64,000 nt of DNA from Agromyces sp. 3263 (lineage in GTDB: Bacteria > Actinomycetota > Actinomycetes > Actinomycetales > Microbacteriaceae), in assembly GCF_031456545.1 (NCBI RefSeq), contig NZ_JAVDUV010000001.1, forward strand, positions 1,736,001 through 1,800,000, read 5' to 3'. The position numbers and the translations under genes are program-made. How positions within the stretch are numbered: position 1 is the first letter of the stretch; each line of letters starts with the position of its first letter. The notes beneath the pieces were generated by a model. That model did not search any database, was not told where the DNA came from, and saw nothing but the letters and a program-made list of their open reading frames with translations. Shown piece by piece: positions 7,425 to 15,254 of the stretch.

Positions 7425-8759
7425 GTGCAGAACGTCACCCTCACCCGCGAACAGGCCGCGGTGTTCCAGGCCATCGAGGGCACCCGCGAGCACGTGTTCG
7501 TCACCGGGCGCGCGGGCACCGGCAAGTCGACCCTGCTGAACCACCTGAACTGGCACACGGCGAAGCAGATCGTGATCTGCGCGCCCACCGGGGTCGCCGC
7601 GCTCAACGTGGGCGGGCAGACGATCCATTCCCTGTTCCGCTTGCCGATCGGGGTCATCGCCGACCACGACATCGACCAGAACGACGCGGTGCGCAAGATC
7701 CTCAACGCGATGGACACGCTCGTCATCGACGAGGTCTCGATGGTCAACGCCGACCTCATGGATGCCATGGACCGGTCGCTGCGCCAGGCCAGGCAGCGGC
7801 CGTTCGAGCCGTTCGGCGGTGCACAGGTCGTGCTGTTCGGCGACCCCTACCAGCTCGCGCCGGTGCCCGGGAGTGGCGACGAGCGGCGCTACTTCGCCGA
7901 CACCTACCGGTCGATGTGGTTCTTCGACGCGAAGGTGTGGAACGAGGCAGACCTGCGCATCTACGAGCTCGGCGAGGTGCACCGCCAGCACGACGACGAG
8001 TTCAAGGTCATGCTCAACGCGGTGCGGCACGGCGCGGTCACGGCCGAGATCGCGGGCGTGCTCAACGACGTCGGCGCCCGCCGCCCGCTGCCCGAGCAGG
8101 GCGCGATCACCCTGGCGACCACGAACGGCACCGTGAACCGCATCAACCACTCGCAGTTGCACCGCCTGCCCGGCCAGTCGATCGCGAACGAGGCCGAGGT
8201 GAACGGCGACTTCGGCGGGCGCACGTTCCCCGCCGACGAGCGGCTCGAGCTGAAGCTCGGCGCGCAGGTCATGTTCCTGCGCAATGACACCGCGGTACGC
8301 GGCGACGGCCCTCGTTGGGTGAACGGCACGATCGGCACGGTCACGTCGCTGCAGCGCGAGGTGCGGGTCGACATCGACGGCGAGGAGCACGAGGTCGAGC
8401 CCGTCACCTGGGAGAAGTACCGCTACTCGTGGGACGCGACGGCCAAGAAGCTGCATCGCGAGATCGTCGCCGAGTTCACCCAGTACCCGCTGCGGCTGGC
8501 GTGGGCGGTCACCATCCACAAGTCGCAGGGCGCGAGCTACGAGACCGCGATCGTCGACCTCGGGCCGCGCGCGTTCAGCCCGGGCCAGACCTACGTCGCG
8601 CTGAGCCGGCTCACGGCGCTCGACGGTCTCTACCTCAGCCGGCCGCTGCGCCCGAGCGACATCATCGTCGACCGCGACGTCGAGCGGTTCATGGCCGGCG
8701 CGCTCCGCGAGATCGGGGCGGATGTCGGTGCCACGGACGCGGCGGACGCAGCCGGCTGA
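7425..8759 (+). CDS. PIF1/RecD-like ATP-dependent DNA helicase
   Basis: The 444-residue protein starts VQNVTLTREQAAVFQAIEGT. Walker A GRAGTGKST is near residue 28 and Walker B LVIDEVSMV near residue 90. The superfamily 1B C-terminal motif AVTIHKSQGASYETAIVDLG is followed by YVALSRLTALDGLYL. These are typical of PIF1-type 5'-3' helicases. It probably unwinds DNA or RNA-DNA duplexes during repair or replication. GTG 7425 is chosen because GAAGG (7414-7418) precedes it at good spacing and the homology begins there; the frame is open far upstream without family similarity. The stop codon lies inside the first copy of a 19-bp tandem repeat. Confidence 0.9.
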   Translation: MQNVTLTREQAAVFQAIEGTREHVFVTGRAGTGKSTLLNHLNWHTAKQIVICAPTGVAALNVGGQTIHSLFRLPIGVIADHDIDQNDAVRKILNAMDTLVIDEVSMVNADLMDAMDRSLRQARQRPFEPFGGAQVVLFGDPYQLAPVPGSGDERRYFADTYRSMWFFDAKVWNEADLRIYELGEVHRQHDDEFKVMLNAVRHGAVTAEIAGVLNDVGARRPLPEQGAITLATTNGTVNRINHSQLHRLPGQSIANEAEVNGDFGGRTFPADERLELKLGAQVMFLRNDTAVRGDGPRWVNGTIGTVTSLQREVRVDIDGEEHEVEPVTWEKYRYSWDATAKKLHREIVAEFTQYPLRLAWAVTIHKSQGASYETAIVDLGPRAFSPGQTYVALSRLTALDGLYLSRPLRPSDIIVDRDVERFMAGALREIGADVGATDAADAAG

Positions 8760-8833
8760 CGAGCGCCGACGCCGACGACGAGCGCCGACGCCGACGATTA
8801 GCGCCGACGCCGGCGACGAGCGCCGACGCCGCG
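8758..8833. repeat. Four tandem copies of a 19-bp unit
   Basis: Copies at 8758-8776, 8777-8795, 8796-8814 and 8815-8833 share the core GAGCGCCGACGCC, with one to three differences each. The array starts inside the helicase stop codon. Confidence 0.85.
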
Positions 8834-8889
8834 AAGGATCGCAACCCCGGGAGGGGCCGCGAACGATCGCAACCCGGGGAGGGGCGGCC
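8834..8889. repeat. Two tandem copies of a 28-bp unit
   Basis: 8834-8861 and 8862-8889 share the pattern GATCGCAACCC-GGGAGGGGC. They follow directly on the 19-bp array and lead into the terminator hairpin at 8881-8914. Confidence 0.75.
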
Positions 8890-8914
8890 CGGGATCCTGC
8901 TCCCGCGCCGCCCC
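8881..8914. terminator. Hairpin between the convergent helicase and membrane-protein genes
   Basis: GGGGCGGC (8881-8888) pairs with GCCGCCCC (8907-8914), with an inner GGGA/TCCC helix. It could end transcription from both sides. Confidence 0.6.
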
Positions 8915-8995
8915 CGGGGGAGCGACCGGGAGCGTCATCGCCACGCACTCCCGGCCGCCGTCAGTGGGCCGCCGGTGGGCCGTCGGGTGAAACCG

Positions 8996-9571
8996 TCAAT
9001 GGTGGTGTGCCGGTTCGGGCGTCGACGACGAGCCCGCACCGCCGTGCTCGCCGTGCGGCACCGCGAGGCGTCCCGCCTCGGTTGCCGCGAGCGCCGGGGT
9101 CGCCAGCCCGGCGACGAGCAGCGCCCCCGCCACGAGTCCCACGAGCGACCGGCGGCCGTCGATCGCCGGGCGGCCGGCGGCATTCGGTGCCCCGTTCGCC
9201 GCGGCACCCGGGCCGATGGCCCGAGCGCGGCGGCGCACGACGAGGGCGGAGTCGCCGGCGACGACCGCGGCGAAGACGGAGGCCGCGAGCAGAGGACCGG
9301 CCGGGACGCCGGCCGTCCCGGCCAGGCCGGTGCCGACGAGCACGGCGGCACCCACGAGCACCGCGACGCCGACCCCGAGGGCGGCACCGGGAAGAACGGG
9401 CCGGCCGCGGTGCAGCGAGAGGACGCCCCACGCGAGTGCGACGACGCCGACGGCCGCGAGGACGCCTCCCGCTGCTCCCCCTGCACCGGCGGAGAGGGCG
9501 AGCAGCACGAGGCCGGCGCCGAACGCCGCCAGCATCGGCCACGTTCGCGCCATCGTCGCCAGTGCGGTCAT
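8996..9571 (-). CDS. Hypothetical multi-pass membrane protein
   Basis: This 191-residue protein starts MTALATMARTWPMLAAFGAG. It has about five hydrophobic segments rich in Gly, Ala, Val and Leu, and a hydrophilic C-terminal tail ending in HGEHGG...EPAHHH, which could weakly bind metal. I recognise no named family. ATG 9571 is preceded by GGGAG overlapping the stop region of the upstream DUF4383 gene, only 11 nt away, so the two are co-transcribed. It probably acts in the cytoplasmic membrane with its DUF4383 partner; the function is unknown. Confidence 0.75.
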   Translation of the reverse strand: MTALATMARTWPMLAAFGAGLVLLALSAGAGGAAGGVLAAVGVVALAWGVLSLHRGRPVLPGAALGVGVAVLVGAAVLVGTGLAGTAGVPAGPLLAASVFAAVVAGDSALVVRRRARAIGPGAAANGAPNAAGRPAIDGRRSLVGLVAGALLVAGLATPALAATEAGRLAVPHGEHGGAGSSSTPEPAHHH

Positions 9572-9582
9572 GGCCCGGCTCC

Positions 9583-9990
9583 CTAGGCCACGGCCACGCG
9601 TGCGGAGCGCTCGGCTCCGAGCCCGACGCCCAGCAGCACGATGGCGCTCGCCAGGTGCAGGAAGTGGTCGGCGGTGTTGAGCGCCAGGATGTTGGCCGAG
9701 GTGCCCGCCAGGAAGAACCCGACGATGCCGAGCAGCAGGTAGGCGCCGCCCACGATCGAGTTCACGGCCTTCGCGGCGGTGACCCCGACGAAGCCGGCGA
9801 TGAGCAGGGCGGCCCCGATGAGCAGGTGCGCGATGTTGTGCAGCGGGTTGACCTGGAAGACGCCCAGGAGGAGTCCACCCTCCGTGGCGATGAATCCGAC
9901 GCCGCCGGTGACGGCGAAGCCGAGCAGGCCGACGAGCACGTAGACCGCGCCGAACACGGTCGCGACGATGCGGTTGGGCGAATTGCGCAT
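9583..9990 (-). CDS. DUF4383 domain membrane protein
   Basis: The 135-residue product (MRNSPNRIVATVFGAVYVLV...) has four hydrophobic helices and the conserved VNPLHNIAHLLIGAALL and LNTADHFLHLA segments of DUF4383, a family of small actinobacterial membrane proteins of unknown role. The start at ATG 9990 is set by an excellent GAAGGAGG ribosome site. An upstream start would remove this spacing. It is first of a two-gene unit with the 191-residue membrane protein, and divergent from the beta-lactamase-like lipoprotein gene. Confidence 0.9.
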   Translation of the reverse strand: MRNSPNRIVATVFGAVYVLVGLLGFAVTGGVGFIATEGGLLLGVFQVNPLHNIAHLLIGAALLIAGFVGVTAAKAVNSIVGGAYLLLGIVGFFLAGTSANILALNTADHFLHLASAIVLLGVGLGAERSARVAVA

Positions 9991-10150
9991 GGGTGTGCCT
10001 CCTTCGTGACCCCGGTGGTCGGGGTGCACGGGTGGTTCGCTGCCGCGCCATTCGCGGATTGGTGGCCGGCGTCGGCGGATGCCCCGTGCGGCATGGTCGT
10101 GGCCGCAGATCCTGCCGCGCGGGCACCCGGGCCGTGCTCCCTCTGCGGGT

Positions 10151-10156
10151 TACAAT
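10151..10156 (+). promoter_or_regulatory. -10 box of the beta-lactamase-like lipoprotein gene
   Basis: TACAAT is a near-consensus -10 box; the -35 region is weak. Transcription would start near 10163, about 22 nt before GTG 10185. Confidence 0.5.
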
Positions 10157-10184
10157 CAGGTCTGACACAGCAAGGGGGGCTTGC

Positions 10185-11471
10185 GTGGGTGAACGACAGG
10201 GACCATCCCGGCGTCGACGGGGATTCCCCGCCGTCGCCACCGCGGTGGTGCTCGCGTTCGGCCTGAGCGGATGCTTCGGCGCCAGCGTCAGCCCCGTCGC
10301 CAAGTTCGACCCGGTCGACGCCCCCTTCGCCGACGACCTGGCCGAGCGGCTCGATGCGGTGCTCGACCAGGCCGTGGCGCTCAGCGGGTCGAGCGGGGGC
10401 ATCGCCGGGGTGTGGGCGCCGTGGGCGGGGGAGTGGACCGGAGCATCCGGCACCGTCGGCTTCGGTGAGAAGGCCCCCGCGGCGAGGGTCGACGACAGCT
10501 TCCGGCTCGCGACCCTGACCACCGAGGTCACGTGCACCGTGCTCCTGCGCCTCGTCGACGCCGGCACCGTGCAGCTCGACGACGAAGTGAAGCAGTACGT
10601 CGACTGGATCCCCTCGCTCGACGGCATCACGCTCGAGCAGCTCTGCCGGGACACGTCGGGCCTCGCCGACTACTATCCCGTGCTGCGAAGCACGTTCATC
10701 TCGAACCCCGAGCGGATCTGGCCTCCGAACGAGCTCCTCTCCAACGGCCTCGCCCTCACCCGCGTCGGCCCGCCCGGCGAGCAGGTGCGCGAGTCCCGCA
10801 CCGGCATCCTCCTGCTCGCCTTCGCCCTCGAGCGGGCGAGCGGGCGATCGTGGGCCGACCTCGCCGCGCAGTACGTCTACGACCCGCTCGACCTGGAGCA
10901 GACCCGCATGCCGCAGGCGTCGGTCACCGAGCACGCCGGGGTGCTCGGGGCCTACTCGGCGGCCATCACGCCGACCGGCGCCCCCGACTGCGCCGTGCTG
11001 GTGGACGACTCGACGCAGTCGAGCTCGATGGGTGGAGCGGCGGCCGGCGCGATCTCGACCCTCGAGGACACCCGCACGCTGAGCGAGGCCTTCGCCACGG
11101 GGGCGCTCCTCAGCGAGAAGGCCGAGAAGCAGCAGTGGACCACCATCCCGCTCGGCGGCAACGCGCCTGCCTGGCAATCGGCCGGGATCGGTGGGCTGCA
11201 GTACGGGCCGATGCGGGGGACGGCCGGCGAGGTGCCGGGTGCGCTGACCGCCGCGTTCACCGACCCCGACAACGGCCTCACGGTCGTCGTCGCCCTCAAC
11301 AACTCGACGCCCGGGCCGGATTTCGTGCGCGAGACCGCGTTCGCCCTGGCCTCCATCGCGTCGAAGGCGGATGCCGCGGAGGGGCGCAAGCGGCCGCTCA
11401 CCGAGCTGCCGTGGTCGGTCGACCAGGCCACGGCCAACATGCAGGCGCTCGGCATCTGCCCGAAGGCCTGA
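10185..11471 (+). CDS. Beta-lactamase-family lipoprotein lacking catalytic residues (pseudoenzyme)
   Basis: This 428-residue protein has a signal peptide and lipobox LSGC (about residues 25-28), so it is a probable lipoprotein. The rest aligns by eye with class C beta-lactamase/PBP4-type serine hydrolases: FR.A...TEVT.T.LLRLVDAGTVQLDDEVKQY and DTSGLADYY are family landmarks. The SxxK motif is replaced: where family members have F-R-x-x-S-x-x-K, this protein has F106-R-L-A-T110-L-T-T113. The YxN motif is E203-S-R205, and the C-terminal HxG is not visible. It therefore cannot use the normal serine mechanism and may instead bind peptidoglycan or a partner. GTG 10185 follows an AAGGGGGG ribosome site. 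The next gene starts 15 nt downstream. Confidence 0.85.
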   Translation: MGERQGPSRRRRGFPAVATAVVLAFGLSGCFGASVSPVAKFDPVDAPFADDLAERLDAVLDQAVALSGSSGGIAGVWAPWAGEWTGASGTVGFGEKAPAARVDDSFRLATLTTEVTCTVLLRLVDAGTVQLDDEVKQYVDWIPSLDGITLEQLCRDTSGLADYYPVLRSTFISNPERIWPPNELLSNGLALTRVGPPGEQVRESRTGILLLAFALERASGRSWADLAAQYVYDPLDLEQTRMPQASVTEHAGVLGAYSAAITPTGAPDCAVLVDDSTQSSSMGGAAAGAISTLEDTRTLSEAFATGALLSEKAEKQQWTTIPLGGNAPAWQSAGIGGLQYGPMRGTAGEVPGALTAAFTDPDNGLTVVVALNNSTPGPDFVRETAFALASIASKADAAEGRKRPLTELPWSVDQATANMQALGICPKA

Positions 11472-11486
11472 CGAAGGAGGCGCCGC

Positions 11487-12053
11487 ATGGGTGCACTGAT
11501 CTGCGCGGGCATCACGTCGCTCGACGGGTACATCGCCGATGAGCAGGGCGACTTCAGCTGGGGCAGGCCGGACCCCGAGCTGCACTCCTTCGTCAACGAG
11601 CTCGAACGACCCATCGGAACCTACCTGTACGGCCGTCGCATGTACGAGGTGATGCGGTTCTGGCAGGACGCCGACACCGAGCACGAGCTTCCCGGCCCCG
11701 AGCGGGAGTACGCGGCGATCTGGCAGGACACCGACAAGGTCGTGTACTCCTCGACGCTCACGGAGGTGCCAACGCCCCGCACCCGCCTCGAGCGGGCGTT
11801 CGACGCCGACGCGGTGCGCCGCATGAAGTCCGAGGCGGCGCGCGACCTCTCGATCTCGGGTCCGCACCTCGCCGAGCACGCGTTCCGGGCAGGCCTGGTC
11901 GACGAGGTCCACCTGTTCGTGCACCCCGTCGCCGTCGGCGGGGGCACGCCGCTGCTGCCACGCGGCATCCGCCTCGACCTGGAACTTCGCGACGAGCGGC
12001 GGTTCGCGACCGGCGTCGTGTACCTCCGGTACGGAGTGGTCGCCGCACGGTGA
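11487..12053 (+). CDS. Dihydrofolate reductase family protein (RibD C-terminal fold)
   Basis: The 188-residue protein MGALICAGITSLDGYIADEQ... matches the YyaP/YwjB-like branch of the DHFR/RibD_C family: SLDGYIAD at the N-terminus, GRRMYEVM, the SISGPHLAEHAFRAGLVDEV nucleotide-binding region and HPVAVGGGTPLL. Members are NADPH-dependent reductases of unknown substrate. AAGGAGG precedes ATG 11487, and the gene lies 15 nt after the lipoprotein gene, so co-transcription is likely. A 16-bp hairpin follows at 12064. Confidence 0.9.
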   Translation: MGALICAGITSLDGYIADEQGDFSWGRPDPELHSFVNELERPIGTYLYGRRMYEVMRFWQDADTEHELPGPEREYAAIWQDTDKVVYSSTLTEVPTPRTRLERAFDADAVRRMKSEAARDLSISGPHLAEHAFRAGLVDEVHLFVHPVAVGGGTPLLPRGIRLDLELRDERRFATGVVYLRYGVVAAR

Positions 12054-12063
12054 GCCGCCCTTT

Positions 12064-12101
12064 CCGCCTGCGTCGATCGGTGGCACGATCGGCGTAGGCG
12101 G
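12064..12101 (+). terminator. Hairpin terminator after the DHFR-family gene
   Basis: 12064-12079 pairs with 12086-12101 (16 bp including two G-U pairs) around a six-base loop. Confidence 0.75.
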
Positions 12102-12153
12102 CTGCGGGTCGCCGAACCGCTGGTCGCCTGGGTCGGGCGGGAACGAGGTCGAT

Positions 12154-13791
12154 GTGAAGAACTGGCCGGTCGTCGCGATCCTCGGGAGCGCGCAGTTCGT
12201 GATGGTGCTCGACGGCACCGTCATGAACGTGTCCATCTCGACGGTGGTGGAGGACCTCGACACCACCGTCGACGCGATGCAGGCCGCCATCACGTTCTAC
12301 ACGCTGACCATGGCGGCGTTCATGCTGCTGGGCGCCAAGCTCGGAGACGTGTGGGGGCGCCGGCGCGCGTTCGTGATCGGCTCCATCGTGTACGCCATCG
12401 GCTCGCTCACCACGGCGCTGAGCCCGAACGTGGTGGTGCTGTTCCTCGGCTGGTCGGTCGTCGAAGGCCTCGGCGCCGTGCTGGTGATCCCCGCGATCGC
12501 CGCCCTCATCGCCGACAACTACGAGGGCCACGCGAGGGTGGCGGCCTACGCGATCATCGGCGCGGCATCCGGGGCCGCCGTCGCGGCCGGCCCGCTCATC
12601 GGGGGCTTCGTCACCACGTACTTCAGCTGGCGGTACGTGTTCGTCGCCGAGGTCGTCATCATGGCCTTCGTCGTGCTGTTCGCCCGCCGCATCACCGACC
12701 GCGCCGGTGCCAGGCCGGTGCGCATCGACCTGCTGAGCGTCCTGCTCTCCGCTGCGGGCCTGGTGTTCGTGGTGTTCGGCATGCTGCAGAGCAAGACGTG
12801 GGGCTGGGTCCTCCCGCTGCACCCGCCGCTCCTCAACGGCGCCGCGATCACCCCGCTCGGCATCTCGCCGACCACCTGGTTCATCCTCGCCGGCGCCGCG
12901 CTGATCTGGGCGTTCGTGGTGCGCCAGCGGCACCTCGTCTCGGCAGGGCGTCCACCGCTCGTGGATGTCACCCTGTTCCGCATCCTGCGCCTGCGGAGCG
13001 GGCTCACCGTGCTGCTCGCCCAGTACGCGATGACCGCCGGCCTCTTCTTCATGATGCCCGTCTACCTGCAGATGACCCTGGGCCTCGACGCCCTGCAGAC
13101 CGGCATCCGCATCTTCCCCCTCTCCATCTCGCTCATCCTCTTCTCGATCCTCGGCACCCGCCTGGCGCTCGTGTGGTCACCGCGGCGGATCATCCGGGTC
13201 GGCCAGGTGCTGCTCGTCGCGGCGTCCTTCCTGCTCCTCGGCGCGGTGGACATCGAGCTCGAGAGTCCGGCCTTCGGCATCGGCATGTTCGTCGCCGGCG
13301 CGGCACTCGGCCTGCTCGCCTCCCAGATCGGCAACGTGAACATGTCGAGCGTCGGCGAGGAGCAGTCGAGCGAGGTCGGCGGCCTCCAGGGCGTATTCCA
13401 GAACCTGGGCTCGTCGCTCGGCACGGCGCTCATCGGCTCGGTGCTGATCGGCACGCTCGCCACGTCGTTCGCGACCGGCGTCGCGACGAGCCAACTGCCG
13501 GCAGACACGCAGGTCGTGGTGGCGGAGGCCACCGACGGCGGCGTGGCGATCGTGCCCGCAGCGTCGGTGCCCGATCTCGCGGCGGAGGCGGGTCTCGACG
13601 ACGCTGAAGCGGCGGAGCTCGAGCGGGTCTACGTCGACTCGCAGATCGAGGCGCTGCGGGTCTCGCTGGTGGCCCTGATCGTGATCGCCCTGCTGTCGCT
13701 GTTCTTCTCGCGCGGGATCCCGACCGACGTCCCCGGGCGACCGCGCAGTGAAAGCCCTGGATCGGATGAGGGAGCGGAGGTCGTGACATGA
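12154..13791 (+). CDS. MFS transporter, DHA2 (EmrB/QacA-type) family
   Basis: This 545-residue protein has about 14 hydrophobic helices. It carries the motif C-like LDGTVMNVSISTVVEDL near residue 20 and motif A GAKLGDVWGRRR near residue 60, plus GAASGAAVAAGPLIGG, typical of the DHA2 drug:proton antiporters. It exports small molecules; the substrate cannot be told. Start GTG 12154 follows GAGG. The stop codon overlaps the next gene's ATG by 4 bp (ATGA), so it is translationally coupled to the DUF2252 gene. An extended extracytoplasmic loop (about residues 445-500) is acidic. Confidence 0.92.
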   Translation: MKNWPVVAILGSAQFVMVLDGTVMNVSISTVVEDLDTTVDAMQAAITFYTLTMAAFMLLGAKLGDVWGRRRAFVIGSIVYAIGSLTTALSPNVVVLFLGWSVVEGLGAVLVIPAIAALIADNYEGHARVAAYAIIGAASGAAVAAGPLIGGFVTTYFSWRYVFVAEVVIMAFVVLFARRITDRAGARPVRIDLLSVLLSAAGLVFVVFGMLQSKTWGWVLPLHPPLLNGAAITPLGISPTTWFILAGAALIWAFVVRQRHLVSAGRPPLVDVTLFRILRLRSGLTVLLAQYAMTAGLFFMMPVYLQMTLGLDALQTGIRIFPLSISLILFSILGTRLALVWSPRRIIRVGQVLLVAASFLLLGAVDIELESPAFGIGMFVAGAALGLLASQIGNVNMSSVGEEQSSEVGGLQGVFQNLGSSLGTALIGSVLIGTLATSFATGVATSQLPADTQVVVAEATDGGVAIVPAASVPDLAAEAGLDDAEAAELERVYVDSQIEALRVSLVALIVIALLSLFFSRGIPTDVPGRPRSESPGSDEGAEVVT

Positions 13792-15254
13792 GCATCGACG
13801 AGACGACGGCGACGAACGGTGGGCGAGGTGTCGAGGGCCTCGCCCCGCCGGCACCGACCGACTTCGCAGCCAGGGTCGAGTACGGCAAGGAGGCCAGGCG
13901 ACGCACCCCGCGGTCGTCGCACGAGGGCTGGACGCCTCCGGCGGGCCGCGCCGACCCGGTCGCCCTGCTCGAGGAGCAGGCGACGACGCGGGTGCCCGAG
14001 CTCGTGCCGATCCGGCACGCGCGCATGCTCGTGTCGCCGTTCACCTTCTACCGCGGCGCCGCGCTGCTCATGGCCGCCGACCTCGCCGGCACCCCGGTCT
14101 CGGGCATCACGACGCAGATCTGCGGCGACGCGCACCTGTCGAACTTCGGGGTCTTCGGCACGCCCGAGCGCCGGATGGTCTTCGACATGAACGACTTCGA
14201 CGAGACCCTGCCCGGACCGTGGGAGTGGGACGTGAAGCGGCTCGCGGCGAGCTTCGAGGTCGCCGGGCGCAACAACGGCTTCACCGACGAGGAACGGCAC
14301 GAGATCAACCTGGCCGCGGTGCGCGGCTACCGGGAGCGGATGCTGCAGGCCGCCGGGTCGCGCGTACTGGACGCCTGGTACGACCAGCTCGACACCGAAC
14401 GCTTCCTGGCGTTCGTCGAAGCGGAGCGGCAGCGCAAGCAGCTCGGCTCCAAGCAGGTGAAGAACGCGGATGCCGCGCTCGCGAAGGCACGCACGAAGGA
14501 CAGCATGCGCGCCGTGTCCAAGCTCACGGAGGTGGTCGACGGGCAGGTGCGGATCATGGCCGACCCGCCCCTCATCGTGCCGATCGAGCAGCTCGACCCG
14601 GTCGGGCGCACGAGGGAGCAGGAGGAGGACTGGATGCGGGAGGTGCTGGCGTCGTACCAGTCGACCCTCCAGCTCGAGAACCATCCGATGCGGGAGTTCT
14701 CCTACGTGCACCTGGCCCGCAAGGTCGTGGGCGTCGGCAGCGTGGGCACCCGGGCGTGGATCGTGCTGCTGCGGGGTCGAGAAGACCAGGACCCGCTGCT
14801 GCTGCAGGCCAAGCAGGCCGAGGCGTCGGTGCTCGAGCGGTTCCTGCAGCCCAGCGCGTACGACAATCACGGCGAACGCGTCGTGCGGGGCCAGCGGCTG
14901 ATGCAGGCGGCGAGCGACATCTTCCTGGGTTGGCACCGCCAGGCCGGGTTCGACGGGGTCGAGCGTGACTTCTACATCCGGCAGCTCCACGACTGGAAGG
15001 GCGCGGCCGACGTCGAGTCACTCGTGCCGTCGGGCGCCCGCGTGTACGCCAGGGTTTGCGGGGAGACGCTCGCGCGGGCGCACTCGCGTGCGGGCGACCG
15101 GGTCGCGATCGCCTCGTACCTCGGGCACAGCGACCGGTTCGATCGGGCGATCGCGGAGTTCGCCCGAGACTACGGCGACCAGAACGAGCGCGACTACGCG
15201 GCGTTCGCGGCCGCCGTCGCGTCGGGGCGGCTCCAGGCGGCGGCCACGGTCTAG
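13788..15254 (+). CDS. DUF2252 family protein (kinase-like fold)
   Basis: The 488-residue protein carries the DUF2252 hallmarks FYRGAALLMAADLA, CGDAHLSNFGVF and VFDMNDFDETLPGPWEWDVKR. The HLSN and DFDE elements resemble the catalytic loop and metal-binding Asp of aminoglycoside phosphotransferase/choline kinase-like proteins. No biochemical role is established for the family. It is coupled to the MFS gene by a 4-bp overlap, which may mean a shared role in handling a compound. Its stop codon shares the bases CTAG (15251-15254) with the stop codon of the convergent glycosyltransferase gene. Confidence 0.9.
   Translation: MSIDETTATNGGRGVEGLAPPAPTDFAARVEYGKEARRRTPRSSHEGWTPPAGRADPVALLEEQATTRVPELVPIRHARMLVSPFTFYRGAALLMAADLAGTPVSGITTQICGDAHLSNFGVFGTPERRMVFDMNDFDETLPGPWEWDVKRLAASFEVAGRNNGFTDEERHEINLAAVRGYRERMLQAAGSRVLDAWYDQLDTERFLAFVEAERQRKQLGSKQVKNADAALAKARTKDSMRAVSKLTEVVDGQVRIMADPPLIVPIEQLDPVGRTREQEEDWMREVLASYQSTLQLENHPMREFSYVHLARKVVGVGSVGTRAWIVLLRGREDQDPLLLQAKQAEASVLERFLQPSAYDNHGERVVRGQRLMQAASDIFLGWHRQAGFDGVERDFYIRQLHDWKGAADVESLVPSGARVYARVCGETLARAHSRAGDRVAIASYLGHSDRFDRAIAEFARDYGDQNERDYAAFAAAVASGRLQAAATV

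Noticed and set aside
8758..8889. Possible CRISPR-like array
   Set aside because: The units are contiguous with no unique spacers and no cas genes are nearby, so this is a simple tandem repeat.
10185..11471. Treating the beta-lactamase-like gene as a resistance enzyme
   Set aside because: SxxK and YxN are both missing, so a drug-hydrolysing role is not supported.
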